Of a stretch of 59,513 nt of DNA, positions 35,044-45,099 are shown one piece after another; position 1 is the first letter of the stretch; each line of letters starts with the position of its first letter. The position numbers were made by a program, and so were the translations under genes. The stretch is from Leptospira biflexa (lineage in GTDB: Bacteria; Spirochaetota; Leptospiria; Turneriellales; DYLW01). The notes below the pieces were generated by a model. It was not told the DNA's origin. It did no database searches and saw only the letters and a list, made by a program, of their open reading frames with translations. Location: assembly GCA_020720785.1 (NCBI GenBank), contig DYOA01000003.1:1-59513 (forward strand), written 5' to 3'.

Positions 35044-36429
35044 TTATTTATCTCCTGAAAGGATAATTTTCTCAATAAATGGTTCAATATCCTGGCCATT
35101 CAGTGTCTGGATATTGGCCTTGAGTGCAATATTACGGGAGGAAGCGGTGTAATCGCCGGTGGTGATGAAGACGCCACCGGTAAAACCACCGGACTGTACC
35201 ATTTTAATCAACCTTTTTACCAGTTCATCATTGATCAGGTCAATGGTCCGCCGTACAAAGGCAATGTAACGCCCCCCGCTTTTGGTCAGCTCCAGATTGA
35301 CATTACCATCGTCCATGCTTTCAATCCGCACAATTTTATACCCAATCATGTTGATGATTTCTTCCGTAATAGATTGGAATTCTTCCACTTTTGCGGTGAT
35401 ATAATCCTTTATATATTCCAGCTTATTTTCCCCTGCCTTTTCCAGGATCACTTTCACGTCTTTATAGGTGGGTTGGTATTTATAAATATGGGTATAAATT
35501 TCCAGTGCTTTCTTCTGATTCTCCATATTTTCAAATATTTTTGCCATCAGATAAAGCACATCCCATTGGAGGGTTTCCGATTCCTGGATGGAAGGGGATG
35601 CCTCATCTGCCTTTCTGGCCCATTCCATGGAGTTGATCCAGTCTTCTTTCTGGAAATACAGCTTGGCCATGGTAAAGCGTGCACTCTTTTTAAAATTATC
35701 GCTGAATGATCCTTTGGTTAGATTTTCAATGGCATCGTCATATTTTTTATCCACATACTGGACTTCTCCCAGAATATATTTGGAATCAATGTGATTGGGA
35801 TTTACCGCCAGTGCCATCTCCGCATAATTTTCCGCTCTTTTGTAATCATTTCTTTTCAGATTCAGCAGGGCCAGCAGGGATAATATTTCTGCGTTATCCT
35901 GATCAATGCTCTGGGCAATCCTGAGATAATTTTCTGTCCGCTCCGAATATTCCTTATTCTTCAGCAGGGTTTTTGCCAGCAAGGTGGGATATTCTGCATT
36001 CTGCGGATCCAACTGCATCAAAATCTGGTTTTCCTGAAACTCCGGATTTTCCTGCCTGGTTCTCTGGTAAAGATCCCGCAGATAGAGATGGACACCCGTT
36101 TCCGTGAAATCACCCAAATGGGGTATGGATGGATTTTTTACATCATACCGATTAATCTGTATGGCCTTCTTGATTTCAGAAATTCCCCGGTTGGCCTGTC
36201 CCAATTGAATACTGGCCCTGCCCGCATACCAGTACGCCAGTGAATTCCGGGGTTCATTCAGAATGATTCTTTCCAGTATATTTCTGGCTTTAATATAATT
36301 TCCCTCCCCATAGGAAATGGCTGCGTCCATGACCTTCCATTTACGGAAAAATTGCCGCTGCGCAATAATGATGATAACAGCCAGGCCAAAAAGCCCGCCC
36401 AAAAAAATAAAAATATTGGATAAGTCCAT
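35044..36429 (-). CDS. Membrane-anchored TPR protein with a degenerate restriction-endonuclease-like C-terminus
   Basis: 461 residues from ATG 36429 (TTG 36441 is the alternative). One N-terminal membrane helix (LGGLFGLAVIIIIA) is followed by TPR-like helices (about 40-340). The last 110 residues, MIGYKIVRIESMDDG...YIAFVRRTIDLI...GGVFITTGDYTASSRNIALKANIQTLNG, follow the order of Mrr/PD-(D/E)XK folds. In those enzymes the core reads G-x-D plus Q-x-K. Here the corresponding positions look like NVN and FVRR, so catalysis is unlikely. Similar TPR-plus-Mrr-like proteins occur in spirochaetes, as far as I recall. Its function is unknown; a structural or protein-binding role is more likely than DNA cleavage. 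Confidence 0.6.
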   Translation of the reverse strand: MDLSNIFIFLGGLFGLAVIIIIAQRQFFRKWKVMDAAISYGEGNYIKARNILERIILNEPRNSLAYWYAGRASIQLGQANRGISEIKKAIQINRYDVKNPSIPHLGDFTETGVHLYLRDLYQRTRQENPEFQENQILMQLDPQNAEYPTLLAKTLLKNKEYSERTENYLRIAQSIDQDNAEILSLLALLNLKRNDYKRAENYAEMALAVNPNHIDSKYILGEVQYVDKKYDDAIENLTKGSFSDNFKKSARFTMAKLYFQKEDWINSMEWARKADEASPSIQESETLQWDVLYLMAKIFENMENQKKALEIYTHIYKYQPTYKDVKVILEKAGENKLEYIKDYITAKVEEFQSITEEIINMIGYKIVRIESMDDGNVNLELTKSGGRYIAFVRRTIDLINDELVKRLIKMVQSGGFTGGVFITTGDYTASSRNIALKANIQTLNGQDIEPFIEKIILSGDK

Positions 36430-36469
36430 AAGATAAGGCAAAATACCATGAGAATTGGTAAAGCGAAAA

Positions 36470-37522
36470 TTAAAATTTTTCTACTTCTTCCAGCACCCTT
36501 TTTTCAATATCTTCTTCGTTTATTTTCCCAAGACTTTTCCCCTTTACATATAAAACCGCATAGTTTTTTCCACAGGAAATTCCAATATCCGCATCTCTGG
36601 ATTCTCCGGGACCATTGACAAGGCATCCCATGAGTGCCACCTTAACCGGTTTTTTTACCTTTTCCAGAGCCTTTTCCACCTTCATTACAATGGGAATCAA
36701 ATCCACTTCCAGACGTCCACAGGTGGGGCAGGATATTATATTGGGGCCATAAGTACCCAGATTGAGGGATTTCAAAATCCCAAATCCTGCTTTAATCTCT
36801 TCCTCCCCGGAATCTGTAAGAGAAACCCGGATTGTATCCCCAATTCCTTCCGCCAGCAGAGTCCCAATGCCGATGGCGGATTTTAAAATACCGCTGGCAT
36901 GGGGACCAGCCTCTGTTACTCCCAGATGAAGAGGAAAATCTGTCCTTTGGGCAATCATCCGGTTTGCTTCAATCATCATCATAACATCAGAGGATTTGAG
37001 GGCCAGAATCAGATTCTGAAAATTATATTTATCGCAAATTTCCACCTGCCGCAGGGCACTGTCCACCATACCCTGGGCGGTGGGATAATGGTATTTCCGT
37101 AGAATATCCTTTTCCAGAGACCCCGCATTAATCCCAATCCTGATGGGAATCCCGGAGTCATTTGCTTTATTCAGCACATCCCGTATTTTTTCTTCTTTGC
37201 CAATGTTCCCAGGATTCAGACGGATTTTATCCACCCCCGCATCGATAGCAGCCAGAGCCAGTTTATGATCAAAATGAATATCTGCTACCAAAGGAATATG
37301 AATTTCATTTTTTATGTACTTCAGGGCATCTGCGGCTTCCGGGGTATTGGAAGTCACCCGGACAATCTGGCAACCGGCCTCTTCATAGGAATGGATTTGG
37401 GCCACCACGTCCTCCCAGTTCGATGTGGGGACTTTCGTCATGGACTGTACAGATACCGGAGATCCGCCACCCACGGCAACGGACCCCACGGAAACCACTC
37501 TGCTATTTCGTTTTGGATACAT
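36470..37522 (-). CDS. ispG: 4-hydroxy-3-methylbut-2-enyl diphosphate synthase IspG (GcpE)
   Basis: 350 residues from ATG 37522. VQSMTKVPTSN, VADIHFD, INAGSLE and the [4Fe-4S] ligands in SCPTCGR and GCLVNGPGE are clear. It converts MEcPP to HMBPP in the MEP isoprenoid pathway. It is the short bacterial form and lacks the large insert domain found in some lineages, including Leptospira as I recall. The longer frame starts at TTG 37555, but that codon belongs to a TTGTCT box at -33 from the ATG and no Shine-Dalgarno supports it. Confidence 0.95.
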   Translation of the reverse strand: MYPKRNSRVVSVGSVAVGGGSPVSVQSMTKVPTSNWEDVVAQIHSYEEAGCQIVRVTSNTPEAADALKYIKNEIHIPLVADIHFDHKLALAAIDAGVDKIRLNPGNIGKEEKIRDVLNKANDSGIPIRIGINAGSLEKDILRKYHYPTAQGMVDSALRQVEICDKYNFQNLILALKSSDVMMMIEANRMIAQRTDFPLHLGVTEAGPHASGILKSAIGIGTLLAEGIGDTIRVSLTDSGEEEIKAGFGILKSLNLGTYGPNIISCPTCGRLEVDLIPIVMKVEKALEKVKKPVKVALMGCLVNGPGESRDADIGISCGKNYAVLYVKGKSLGKINEEDIEKRVLEEVEKF

Positions 37523-37581
37523 AGGGCAGAAATGAATCTTTTTTTTGGTAGACAAACCATTTTTACCATGCAGTCTGCTTT

Positions 37582-37854
37582 ATGTTCCGGATATTGACGC
37601 TTTTAACATTGCTTACCATGGTCTCCTGTGCAGGGAGAGAAACCAAACCGTTCCAGAAAGAAAATCTGCCGGAAATCCTGCAGGAATTCTCTGAATTACG
37701 TCTGCACTACAACATGCAGGGAAAGGGCACGGAAAGAAATTCCACCGTTATGGAGGAGATATTAAAAGAAAAAAATATCAATCCCGCATCTTTCTATGCG
37801 TATTTGGAAAAAAATGAAAAAGATATGGCCGTAAAATTATTTGGCAGAAAATAA
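37582..37854 (+). CDS. Small predicted lipoprotein
   Basis: 90 residues: a short signal peptide with lipobox TMVSC (Cys16), then a charged helical domain (LPEILQEFSELRLHYNMQGK...). I do not recognise the family. It diverges from ispG, with starts 60 bases apart, and its last 18 bases overlap the convergent glycosidase-like gene. Confidence 0.6.
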   Translation: MFRILTLLTLLTMVSCAGRETKPFQKENLPEILQEFSELRLHYNMQGKGTERNSTVMEEILKEKNINPASFYAYLEKNEKDMAVKLFGRK

Positions 37855-40251
37855 ACCACTTTTTATTTTTACGGAAAACCCGTCACCGGCGGGGTTAATC
37901 CGCACAAACTTTTTGGAAACATTTTTTCCGTCTTCGGACATGTTCAATCCCAGATCTGCAATGGAAAAATATTCATCCTTGCTCCCTTTGAGGACAGCTA
38001 AACGATCCGGGTTTTCCACTGCAATATAGATCCTCATTTCATAAGGATTGTCAATACCGGTAACGTGGATTGTGTTACGGGAAATTTTTATTTCCAGGAC
38101 ACCCAGCATGGAATGCACATTTTCCAGTGTCATATTTTTTTTCAGCCAGGATTCCGGCAGACCGGCAAAGAAGATAACTTTATCGCGGACTTCCAGTATA
38201 AAGATATTCCGCAAAAACAGAAAACTTTCCGCAAAAGCCCATCCGTGGAAACCATCCCCCATACACCCTCCGTTTGTGGAAGGATGCAGGGCTTCCGGAA
38301 ATGTATCCCCCACAGAGAGCCGCCGCATCAGACTGTCAAAAATTTCCAGGGATTTTTCATAATAGCCCAGATGCAGAAATGTCTGAGCTGCTTCCAGAGT
38401 CAGGTATGGATTGATTCCGGAGTGGATGTTTTCCTGATAAAAACCTTTTTCATAAAAATATTCTTTTTCAATAATAGAAATGGTATTATTCATTTTTTCA
38501 TTAAAATATCCCTCCAGCTTCAGGGGATACACAGCTATGATGCTGCCAATCATCCCCGCATCCTTTTTTCTTCCCAATGCGGCAGGATAGTATTTATAGG
38601 ACTTCAGATAACCGGATAAGGAATCATTCATTTTATTGTAGATTTCCTGGATATCCAGTTCCGGAAATTCCTTTGAGAAATGCGTTTTGAAAATGTCCAG
38701 ACCTCCCAAAGCCCAGAAATTATCCCAAAGGTACCAGTCAGAAACCCCCAGATGTTCCGCTGAGAAACCGGGCGGGAGTACTCCGGAATATTTCCCGGTG
38801 GTTTCCTCAATCCACCGGATCATTTTTATGATGGTTTTTCTATGCTTTTGTATATAGGATTTGTCTTTGGCAAAAACGGAGTACTGACCAATGATCCACA
38901 GTGCCTGACCGTTACTGTCCCATTCTCCCTCCTGGGACTGGAACAATCCCCTGCGGTTCACATAGGCAGGCAGGGATTCCAAGACATAACGCACGGCTGG
39001 TGCCCCTCCAAAGGTAAGCAGGGAATAAAGCATCATTACCGCATCCCGTATCCAGAAATGGTGGTACGTAAAACTGCCGGGTTTAATGTCTTTCTTATCC
39101 CAGAGGGTAACCAGATGGAATACCATATTTTTCAAAATCCGGTTATACGGCTCCGGAATATCCGCCCGAAACATTCGGGGAAACCATTCCCGGATCACTT
39201 TTTCCGCCGCTTCATTGTCACCCGGTTCGCAGGTCTTTGTCCAAGCGGCCAGCTTTCCTCTTTTTTTGGGCAGGACTTTCCATTGGATATTTTCCGCCTC
39301 TTCATAAAAGAATGCCGCTGTGATCACTCCGCTGGGATCTTTAACGGAGGTGCTTCCGGTATTCCATTTTTTCTTTTTTAACTGGAAGTGCTCTGTATTG
39401 ATGAAAAGATTTTTTTTCACCTTGATCATTTTTCCTATTTTTTTGAGAGCGTCACCATCGGCCAGATTACTCAGATGGAATGCGAGCGGAGCATTTTTCA
39501 TACAGATTTCCCGCCTACCATACAGACGCAATTCCTGGATATCAAAAGTCAGCTTATTGATAAAACACAGATTCTCCATGTTAAAAGGACGGATGCTGAA
39601 AATGAGATTTCCTTTTCCGGAACCGGTAATTAAAGTCCCATCCTCCTGCTCTTCAATCGTGACTTTCCGATTCATCCAGTTCACTTCCATGGAATAGGAG
39701 GAGTGGATAATCACATTCAACTGGGTGGGATCATCGTGAGGACGTTGTATCCCGTTTTCCGTCAGAATGGCCATCTCAATGGTAAACGAATCGTTCCCGG
39801 GCATGATGGCTCCCGCCGCGTCCATGGATATCTCCTCTTCTTTTCCGGGAAAGGAAATGGACACCCAGTTGCGGTTGGTCTGGTTGATGGACAGAAGATT
39901 ATGGGAACGCGGTATAAAGGAAGTATCCAGAGGGTTATACTGGCGGTGTGCCCAGAAAGGAAAATAGAACTCCTTGTGAAACTGATAAAAACCATAATTC
40001 CACAGCCCCCCAGCCAGAATTTTGGAAACCATGGAATTTGTCTCCATGGGAAAATTGCTGGATGTGGGATTGGTCAGCTCCATCCCCTTTCGAGCCAGAA
40101 GGAGGGATTTGGGATGGAAATTAAACAACCCCAGGATTTTTTCCAGAAAGTACCAGACCAAAAAATCCAGCCCCCGGAATAGCCACATCTTTCTGGCACC
40201 GGTTCTTTCTTCCAGCTTTCCTCTTTTCTTCTCCGGAGGGTGATGATCCAT
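37837..40251 (-). CDS. Six-hairpin (alpha/alpha toroid) glycosidase-like protein
   Basis: 804 residues from ATG 40251, which follows a GGAG; the frame continues into nrdJ but that part is not needed. A mixed N-terminal beta domain is followed by a helical toroid with TYHHFWIRDAVMMLYSLL, EWDSNGQALWIIGQY, VSDWYLWDNFWALGG and GFHGWAFAESFLFLRNI, the pattern of glucoamylase/amylo-1,6-glucosidase-type enzymes. There is no signal peptide, so it is probably cytoplasmic. It may act on glycogen or another alpha-glucan, but I cannot assign the catalytic acids with confidence. It is transcribed just behind nrdJ. Confidence 0.65.
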   Translation of the reverse strand: MDHHPPEKKRGKLEERTGARKMWLFRGLDFLVWYFLEKILGLFNFHPKSLLLARKGMELTNPTSSNFPMETNSMVSKILAGGLWNYGFYQFHKEFYFPFWAHRQYNPLDTSFIPRSHNLLSINQTNRNWVSISFPGKEEEISMDAAGAIMPGNDSFTIEMAILTENGIQRPHDDPTQLNVIIHSSYSMEVNWMNRKVTIEEQEDGTLITGSGKGNLIFSIRPFNMENLCFINKLTFDIQELRLYGRREICMKNAPLAFHLSNLADGDALKKIGKMIKVKKNLFINTEHFQLKKKKWNTGSTSVKDPSGVITAAFFYEEAENIQWKVLPKKRGKLAAWTKTCEPGDNEAAEKVIREWFPRMFRADIPEPYNRILKNMVFHLVTLWDKKDIKPGSFTYHHFWIRDAVMMLYSLLTFGGAPAVRYVLESLPAYVNRRGLFQSQEGEWDSNGQALWIIGQYSVFAKDKSYIQKHRKTIIKMIRWIEETTGKYSGVLPPGFSAEHLGVSDWYLWDNFWALGGLDIFKTHFSKEFPELDIQEIYNKMNDSLSGYLKSYKYYPAALGRKKDAGMIGSIIAVYPLKLEGYFNEKMNNTISIIEKEYFYEKGFYQENIHSGINPYLTLEAAQTFLHLGYYEKSLEIFDSLMRRLSVGDTFPEALHPSTNGGCMGDGFHGWAFAESFLFLRNIFILEVRDKVIFFAGLPESWLKKNMTLENVHSMLGVLEIKISRNTIHVTGIDNPYEMRIYIAVENPDRLAVLKGSKDEYFSIADLGLNMSEDGKNVSKKFVRINPAGDGFSVKIKSGLFSAK

Positions 40252-40261
40252 TTTTACTCCG

Positions 40262-43200
40262 TCACGAACAACCGGTGGTGGCACCACAAGTGTCACATTT
40301 TAAACAGGAACCATTGCGGATCATGGTCCAGGCTCCGCATTCCGGACAGGCCTCCCCTTCATATCCCTTCATTTTTGCCATCTCCACCTGGTTTTTGAGC
40401 GATGGTTTAACCACCACCGACGTATTTCCTGCGGATGGTTTTCCTTCGTGGTGTTGCGGAATGTCTTCCCTGGCCATTGCCTGGGGAATCAGATTTTCCC
40501 GGTACTCATCCCGTGGCTTGTCATCAATCAGATCCTCCGGTTTCACATGGGCCAGATCATGGCGGTCCAGATAGGTAATGGCCAGCTCCCGGAAAACGTA
40601 ATCCATCACGGAAGTGACCATTTTAATACGGTCATGTCCAATCACCACCCCATTCGGCTCAAATTTTGTAAAAAGGAACGCTTCCACAAATTCTTCCAGC
40701 GGAACCCCATACTGGAGACCCAGGGACACCGCTATCGCAAAACCATTCATCATGCTCCGGAATGCGGCTCCTTCTTTATACATGTCCAGAAAGATCTCTC
40801 CTAACCGGCCGTCTTCATATTCTCCTGTACGGATATACACTTTATGACCGGCCACGTATGCTTTCTGGGTGTATCCTTTCCGTCGCTGGGGAAGTTTCCG
40901 TCTTTCCCCAATATAGCGGTAGACAATTTTTTCCGCAATTGCTTTGGACTGGGCGGCCATGGGGGCTTCCAGAAGTTCCCGCACCTCATCCAGAGATTCA
41001 AACAAAGTCCCGCCAAAGGTGGAAAGTGGCTGGGAAAGTTTGGAACCGTCCCGGTACACGGTATTTGCCTTGAGCATCATTTTCCAGGAAGAAAGATACA
41101 CACTCTTTACTTCTTCAATGGTGGCATTGTGCGGCATATTGATGGTTTTGGATATGGCACCGGATACAAACGGCTGTGCGGCGGCCATAATTTGGATATG
41201 GGATTTGTAAGGAATATACCGCTGGCCTTTGCGTCCGTTTTTATTGGCACAGTCAAAAACCGGGAGATGCTCGTCCTTAATATGGGGGGCACCTTCAATG
41301 GTCATGGTTCCGCAGATAAACTCATTGGCTGCTTCTATTTCCGTTTTTGTAAAACCAATTCTGGCCAGAAGATTGAACTCCGGAGCATTCAGCTCTTCTT
41401 CCGGTATTTTCAGCTCTTTTTTGATAAACGCCTCGCCGATGCTGTAGCGGTTAAAAACAAAATTCAGATCAAAAGCGGAGGACAACTGGTCTTCCATGCG
41501 TTCGATGATTTCATCCGTGAAACCTTTCGCTTTCAGGGATTCTGTATTTATGTAAGGGGAATTCCGGAACGACGGCACACCCAGAACATAATCCTGGATT
41601 TTTGCAATCTGCGTATTGGAATAACCCAGTTTTTTCAGTGCAGGGGGAACCGAACGGTTGATGATTTTAAAATATCCCCCCCCGGCCAGCTTTTTAAATT
41701 TTACTATAGCAAAATCCGGCTCAATTCCCGTGGTATCACAGTCCATCAAAAGCCCGATGGTCCCGGTGGGTGCGATGGCCGTGGCCTGGGCATTCCGGAA
41801 TCCGTATTTTTCCCCCATTTCCACCACATTGTCCCAGATTTGTTTCTGGGCGGCCCAAAGCTCCGGATCACAGAATTTTTCCGGAATTTCCATGGGGGTA
41901 ATAGTGAGGTTTTCATACTCTTCCACATCGGCGTGGTACGCCACCCGGCGATGGTTTCTCATTACCCGCAGCATATCCTCCCGGTTTTTTGCATATCCGG
42001 GAAATGTCCCCAGCTCTTGGGCCATTTCTGCGGAGGTTTCATACACCACACCGGTCATGATTCCATTTAAAAGACGGGTCAGAGCATTGGCCTTATTGGA
42101 CGCATAGGGAATTCCATTGATCATCAGCAAAGCACCCAGGTTTGCATAGCCCAATCCCAGAGTGCGGTATTTGAAAGACATTTCCGCCATTTTTTTATAG
42201 GGAAACTGGGCCATGGTCACAGAAATATCCAGCACCACGCTCCACAGACGGATGGCATGGCGGTAATCTTCCAGTTTAAATTTTCCGGCTTTTTCCTCAT
42301 AGAATTTGATGAGGTTCAGGGAAGCCAGATTACAGGCGGTATCATCCAGAAACATGTATTCGCTACAGGGGTTGGAGGCGTTGATGGGCCCATCACTGAG
42401 GCAGGTGTGCCACTCATTGATGGTGGTGTCGTACTGGAGGCCAGGATCGGCCACGGACCACGCGGCATAGGAGATTTTATCCATGAGATCCCGTGCCCAG
42501 ACAGATCGTTTCAATTTCCCGTTCGAGCGGTATACCAGATCCCATTCTCCGTTTTCCTCCACTGCCTTCAGGAAAGCGTTTGTCATCCGCACGGTATTAT
42601 TGGAATTCTGGCCGGTGACCGTGGAATACGCTTCGCTGTTGAAATCCGTGTTATAGGCCTCAAACTCAATTTCCCGGACTCCCTGCCTGGCCAGCTCCAC
42701 AATGCGGTTGAGATAGGTTTCCGGTATAGCAGAATCTCTGGCTTTCTGCAGAACCCGTGCATAAGCAACGTTCTGTTTCACATCCAGAAGAGACGGATTT
42801 TCATCCACCCCGGCCACCGCTTCAAACAATTCCTTTAATACAGAGCGGATCATATTGGAGCCGGCCACCAGAGCGGCCACTTTATTCTCTTCTTTCAGTT
42901 TCCAGTCAATGAATTCCTCAATGTCCGGATGGTCCGCGTTCAGAATCACCATTTTTGCGGCACGCCGGGTGGTTCCTCCGGATTTTATGGCCCCGGCAGC
43001 GGAATCCCCAATCTTCAGAAAACTCATCAGGCCACTGCTTTTCCCGCCTCCGGAAAGGCTTTCCTCTGATCCCCGGATTGCGGAAAAATTGCTGCCAGTT
43101 CCAGAGCCGTATTTAAAAAGGCGGGCTTCCCGGAGCCATAAATCCATAATTCCGCCGGGGTTCACCAGATCATCTTCCACCGACTGGATAAAACATGCGT

Positions 43201-43789
43201 GCGGTTGTGGGTGCTCATAGGCCGATTTGGAAAGCGTCAGTTTTTCCGTCTCCGGATCCACATAATAATGGCCTTGGGAAGGTCCGTCAATGCCATAGGC
43301 CCAGAAAAGTCCGGTATTGAACCATTGGGGAGAATTGGGTGCGGCCATCTGGTGGAGAAGCATGAAAGAAAGTTCCCGGTAAAAGGCTATGGCATCCTCT
43401 TCCGTGGTAAAATAATGGTATTTATAGCCCCAGTATGTCCAGGTCCCGGCCAAACGGTGTACCACCGCTTTTACGCTGTGTTCCCGGCCATAACGTTCTT
43501 CCGGGGGGAGTTTAGAGAGTTTTTCTTCGTGGGGAACGCTTCTCTGAAGCCATTCCGGAATGCCCTCTTCCTGTATTTTCTTTAAATATTTGGGGACCAA
43601 GGCTTTCCGGAAGTATTTCTGTGCCAGAATATCCGTGGCCACCTGTGACCAGGAGGACGGCACCTCCACGTCGTTCACTTCAAATCCCACGGAACCGTCC
43701 ATATTGGTGATACGGGATGTCCGTTTCTCAAAAACGATATCTTTATATAAATCTGGGTTGTCCTGCGTAAAAAATGGTTGAATTTTCAT
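40262..43789 (-). CDS. nrdJ: Adenosylcobalamin-dependent (class II) ribonucleotide reductase
   Basis: 1175 residues. [53 protein letters not shown] and [11 protein letters not shown] are characteristic of the large B12-dependent reductases. The C-terminus is a zinc-ribbon-like Cys cluster (CPECG...CLKCDTCG...C) that should carry the redox-active cysteines. It reduces ribonucleotides without an oxygen-dependent radical subunit. No second reductase gene is in the window. AGGAAA sits at the right distance for ATG 43789. I saw no cobalamin riboswitch in the short upstream region. Confidence 0.97.
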   Translation of the reverse strand: MKIQPFFTQDNPDLYKDIVFEKRTSRITNMDGSVGFEVNDVEVPSSWSQVATDILAQKYFRKALVPKYLKKIQEEGIPEWLQRSVPHEEKLSKLPPEERYGREHSVKAVVHRLAGTWTYWGYKYHYFTTEEDAIAFYRELSFMLLHQMAAPNSPQWFNTGLFWAYGIDGPSQGHYYVDPETEKLTLSKSAYEHPQPHACFIQSVEDDLVNPGGIMDLWLREARLFKYGSGTGSNFSAIRGSEESLSGGGKSSGLMSFLKIGDSAAGAIKSGGTTRRAAKMVILNADHPDIEEFIDWKLKEENKVAALVAGSNMIRSVLKELFEAVAGVDENPSLLDVKQNVAYARVLQKARDSAIPETYLNRIVELARQGVREIEFEAYNTDFNSEAYSTVTGQNSNNTVRMTNAFLKAVEENGEWDLVYRSNGKLKRSVWARDLMDKISYAAWSVADPGLQYDTTINEWHTCLSDGPINASNPCSEYMFLDDTACNLASLNLIKFYEEKAGKFKLEDYRHAIRLWSVVLDISVTMAQFPYKKMAEMSFKYRTLGLGYANLGALLMINGIPYASNKANALTRLLNGIMTGVVYETSAEMAQELGTFPGYAKNREDMLRVMRNHRRVAYHADVEEYENLTITPMEIPEKFCDPELWAAQKQIWDNVVEMGEKYGFRNAQATAIAPTGTIGLLMDCDTTGIEPDFAIVKFKKLAGGGYFKIINRSVPPALKKLGYSNTQIAKIQDYVLGVPSFRNSPYINTESLKAKGFTDEIIERMEDQLSSAFDLNFVFNRYSIGEAFIKKELKIPEEELNAPEFNLLARIGFTKTEIEAANEFICGTMTIEGAPHIKDEHLPVFDCANKNGRKGQRYIPYKSHIQIMAAAQPFVSGAISKTINMPHNATIEEVKSVYLSSWKMMLKANTVYRDGSKLSQPLSTFGGTLFESLDEVRELLEAPMAAQSKAIAEKIVYRYIGERRKLPQRRKGYTQKAYVAGHKVYIRTGEYEDGRLGEIFLDMYKEGAAFRSMMNGFAIAVSLGLQYGVPLEEFVEAFLFTKFEPNGVVIGHDRIKMVTSVMDYVFRELAITYLDRHDLAHVKPEDLIDDKPRDEYRENLIPQAMAREDIPQHHEGKPSAGNTSVVVKPSLKNQVEMAKMKGYEGEACPECGAWTMIRNGSCLKCDTCGATTGCS

Positions 43790-43845
43790 ATAGTTTCCTG
43801 TTTTTTATTCCGCCCGGCCCAAAGGATTGGTTCGCTATCATGAAT

Positions 43846-43858
43846 TTATGTCACATAA
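43846..43858. promoter_or_regulatory. 13-bp perfect palindrome upstream of nrdJ
   Basis: TTATGTCACATAA is a perfect inverted repeat around a single central base, 57 bases upstream of the nrdJ start and within the divergent nrdJ/lactonase region. Its half-site, TTATGTnACATAA, suggests a dimeric regulator. It does not match the NrdR box as I know it. A possible nrdJ -10 (TGATAG) lies about five bases downstream on the minus strand. Confidence 0.4.
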
Positions 43859-43903
43859 GCCAAACGGATGGATAGATCAACCTTTCCTTACTTTGCGTCA
43901 ATA

Positions 43904-43909
43904 TATAAT
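43904..43909 (+). promoter_or_regulatory. Possible -10 box for the lactonase gene
   Basis: A perfect TATAAT, 59 bases before ATG 43968, with no good -35 at 15-18 bases. A second candidate element, TTGACA at 43934-43939, is 34 bases before the ATG but has no -10. Which of them drives the gene cannot be decided by eye. Confidence 0.3.
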
Positions 43910-43967
43910 TTGGGAAATCCCACCACAAAATCCTTGACACGGCACCGAAAGCGAAGTTTCCCATCTT

Positions 43968-45050
43968 ATGAAAAAGGTATTGGTTATCATCGGTATAGTG
44001 ATTTTTTCGGTTACGGGTTATTTGGGAAGACTGACCATTCTATCCGGAGAATGGAAGAACATCCGTAACGAGTCCTCCTGGAAATGTGAAAAAATTCCGG
44101 GGATTTCCGGCCCGGAGGACATTGTCATCAACCACAAAATGGGCTATGCCTATATTTCCGCAGGACATTGGAGGGAAAAAAAGAAAAATCCATTGGAGGA
44201 CGGGGAAATCTTCCGCTATGACCTCAAAACCCCCTCTGCCCGTCCGGAAATGATGAAGGTGTCCCTTCCTCACGGATTTCATCCCCATGGTCTGGACTTG
44301 TATGTGGCTCCGGACGGAAGCCAGACGCTTTTTGTGATTAACCATCGGAATAAGAATGCAGGAAAAGGGAAAATACATGCTGTGGAAATTTTCCGTATCC
44401 AGGATGGGACGCTGACCCACATGCGGACAGTGACCGGAGAGCTCATGGTTTCTCCCAATGATATCGCAGCGATGGACGATTCGAGATTTTTTGTCACCAA
44501 TGACCATGGAAGCAGGACAAATTTGGGGAAGGCCATGGAGGATTATCTGAGGCTACGGCGGTCCAATGTTGCTTATTATAACGGAACCGGATTTTCCATC
44601 CCCGCCGATGGGTTTTTATACGCAAACGGGATTCATTACAGAAAAGCAACCCAACAACTTTATGTCACGGAAACTACGGGAAAAAAGCTGTCTGTTTTCC
44701 AATGGGAGGAAAAATCAGGAACTCTGCGAATCCAGAAAAAGATGGATCTGGATACCGGGCTGGATAATCTGGATTTTCATGCCGATGGTTCGGCCACCAT
44801 AGCCGCCCACCCCAAACTTCTGAGATTTGTCAGACACGCCGGGAATGAAAAAATAAATTCCCCTTCTCAAGTCATCCGCCTGGAGGATACAGAGAGCGGG
44901 GATATTTCTGCTAACAACATCTATATGAATACGGGGGAAGAAATTTCCGGATCCAGCGTGGGTGTCCAGTATAAAGACCGTCTGCTCATTGGAGCGGTCT
45001 TTGAGCATCATTTTCTGGATTGCCAAAAAGATGTTAAAAACCACCCATAA
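43968..45050 (+). CDS. Paraoxonase/arylesterase-like lactonase
   Basis: 360 residues with an N-terminal signal anchor and a six-bladed propeller pattern. Residues equivalent to the PON1 calcium ligands and His dyad can be matched by motif: E50 in GPEDIVIN, H107 in HPHGLDLY, H126 in FVINHRN, N164 in SPNDIAA with FFVTNDHG following, N220 in YANGIHY, and D266-N267 in LDNLDFHADG. PON-family enzymes hydrolyse lactones. The natural substrate here is unknown, but an extracytoplasmic, Ca2+-dependent lactonase is a fair inference. Confidence 0.78.
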   Translation: MKKVLVIIGIVIFSVTGYLGRLTILSGEWKNIRNESSWKCEKIPGISGPEDIVINHKMGYAYISAGHWREKKKNPLEDGEIFRYDLKTPSARPEMMKVSLPHGFHPHGLDLYVAPDGSQTLFVINHRNKNAGKGKIHAVEIFRIQDGTLTHMRTVTGELMVSPNDIAAMDDSRFFVTNDHGSRTNLGKAMEDYLRLRRSNVAYYNGTGFSIPADGFLYANGIHYRKATQQLYVTETTGKKLSVFQWEEKSGTLRIQKKMDLDTGLDNLDFHADGSATIAAHPKLLRFVRHAGNEKINSPSQVIRLEDTESGDISANNIYMNTGEEISGSSVGVQYKDRLLIGAVFEHHFLDCQKDVKNHP

Positions 45051-45099
45051 ATAGAGAAATATCTTTACGGAGATGGCCACGTTTTTTTTCTGGCCTATT

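Noticed and set aside
43790..43967. Possible cobalamin riboswitch upstream of the B12-dependent reductase
   Set aside because: The leader is under 180 bases, is shared with a divergent gene and lacks a recognisable B12 box or the multi-stem layout.
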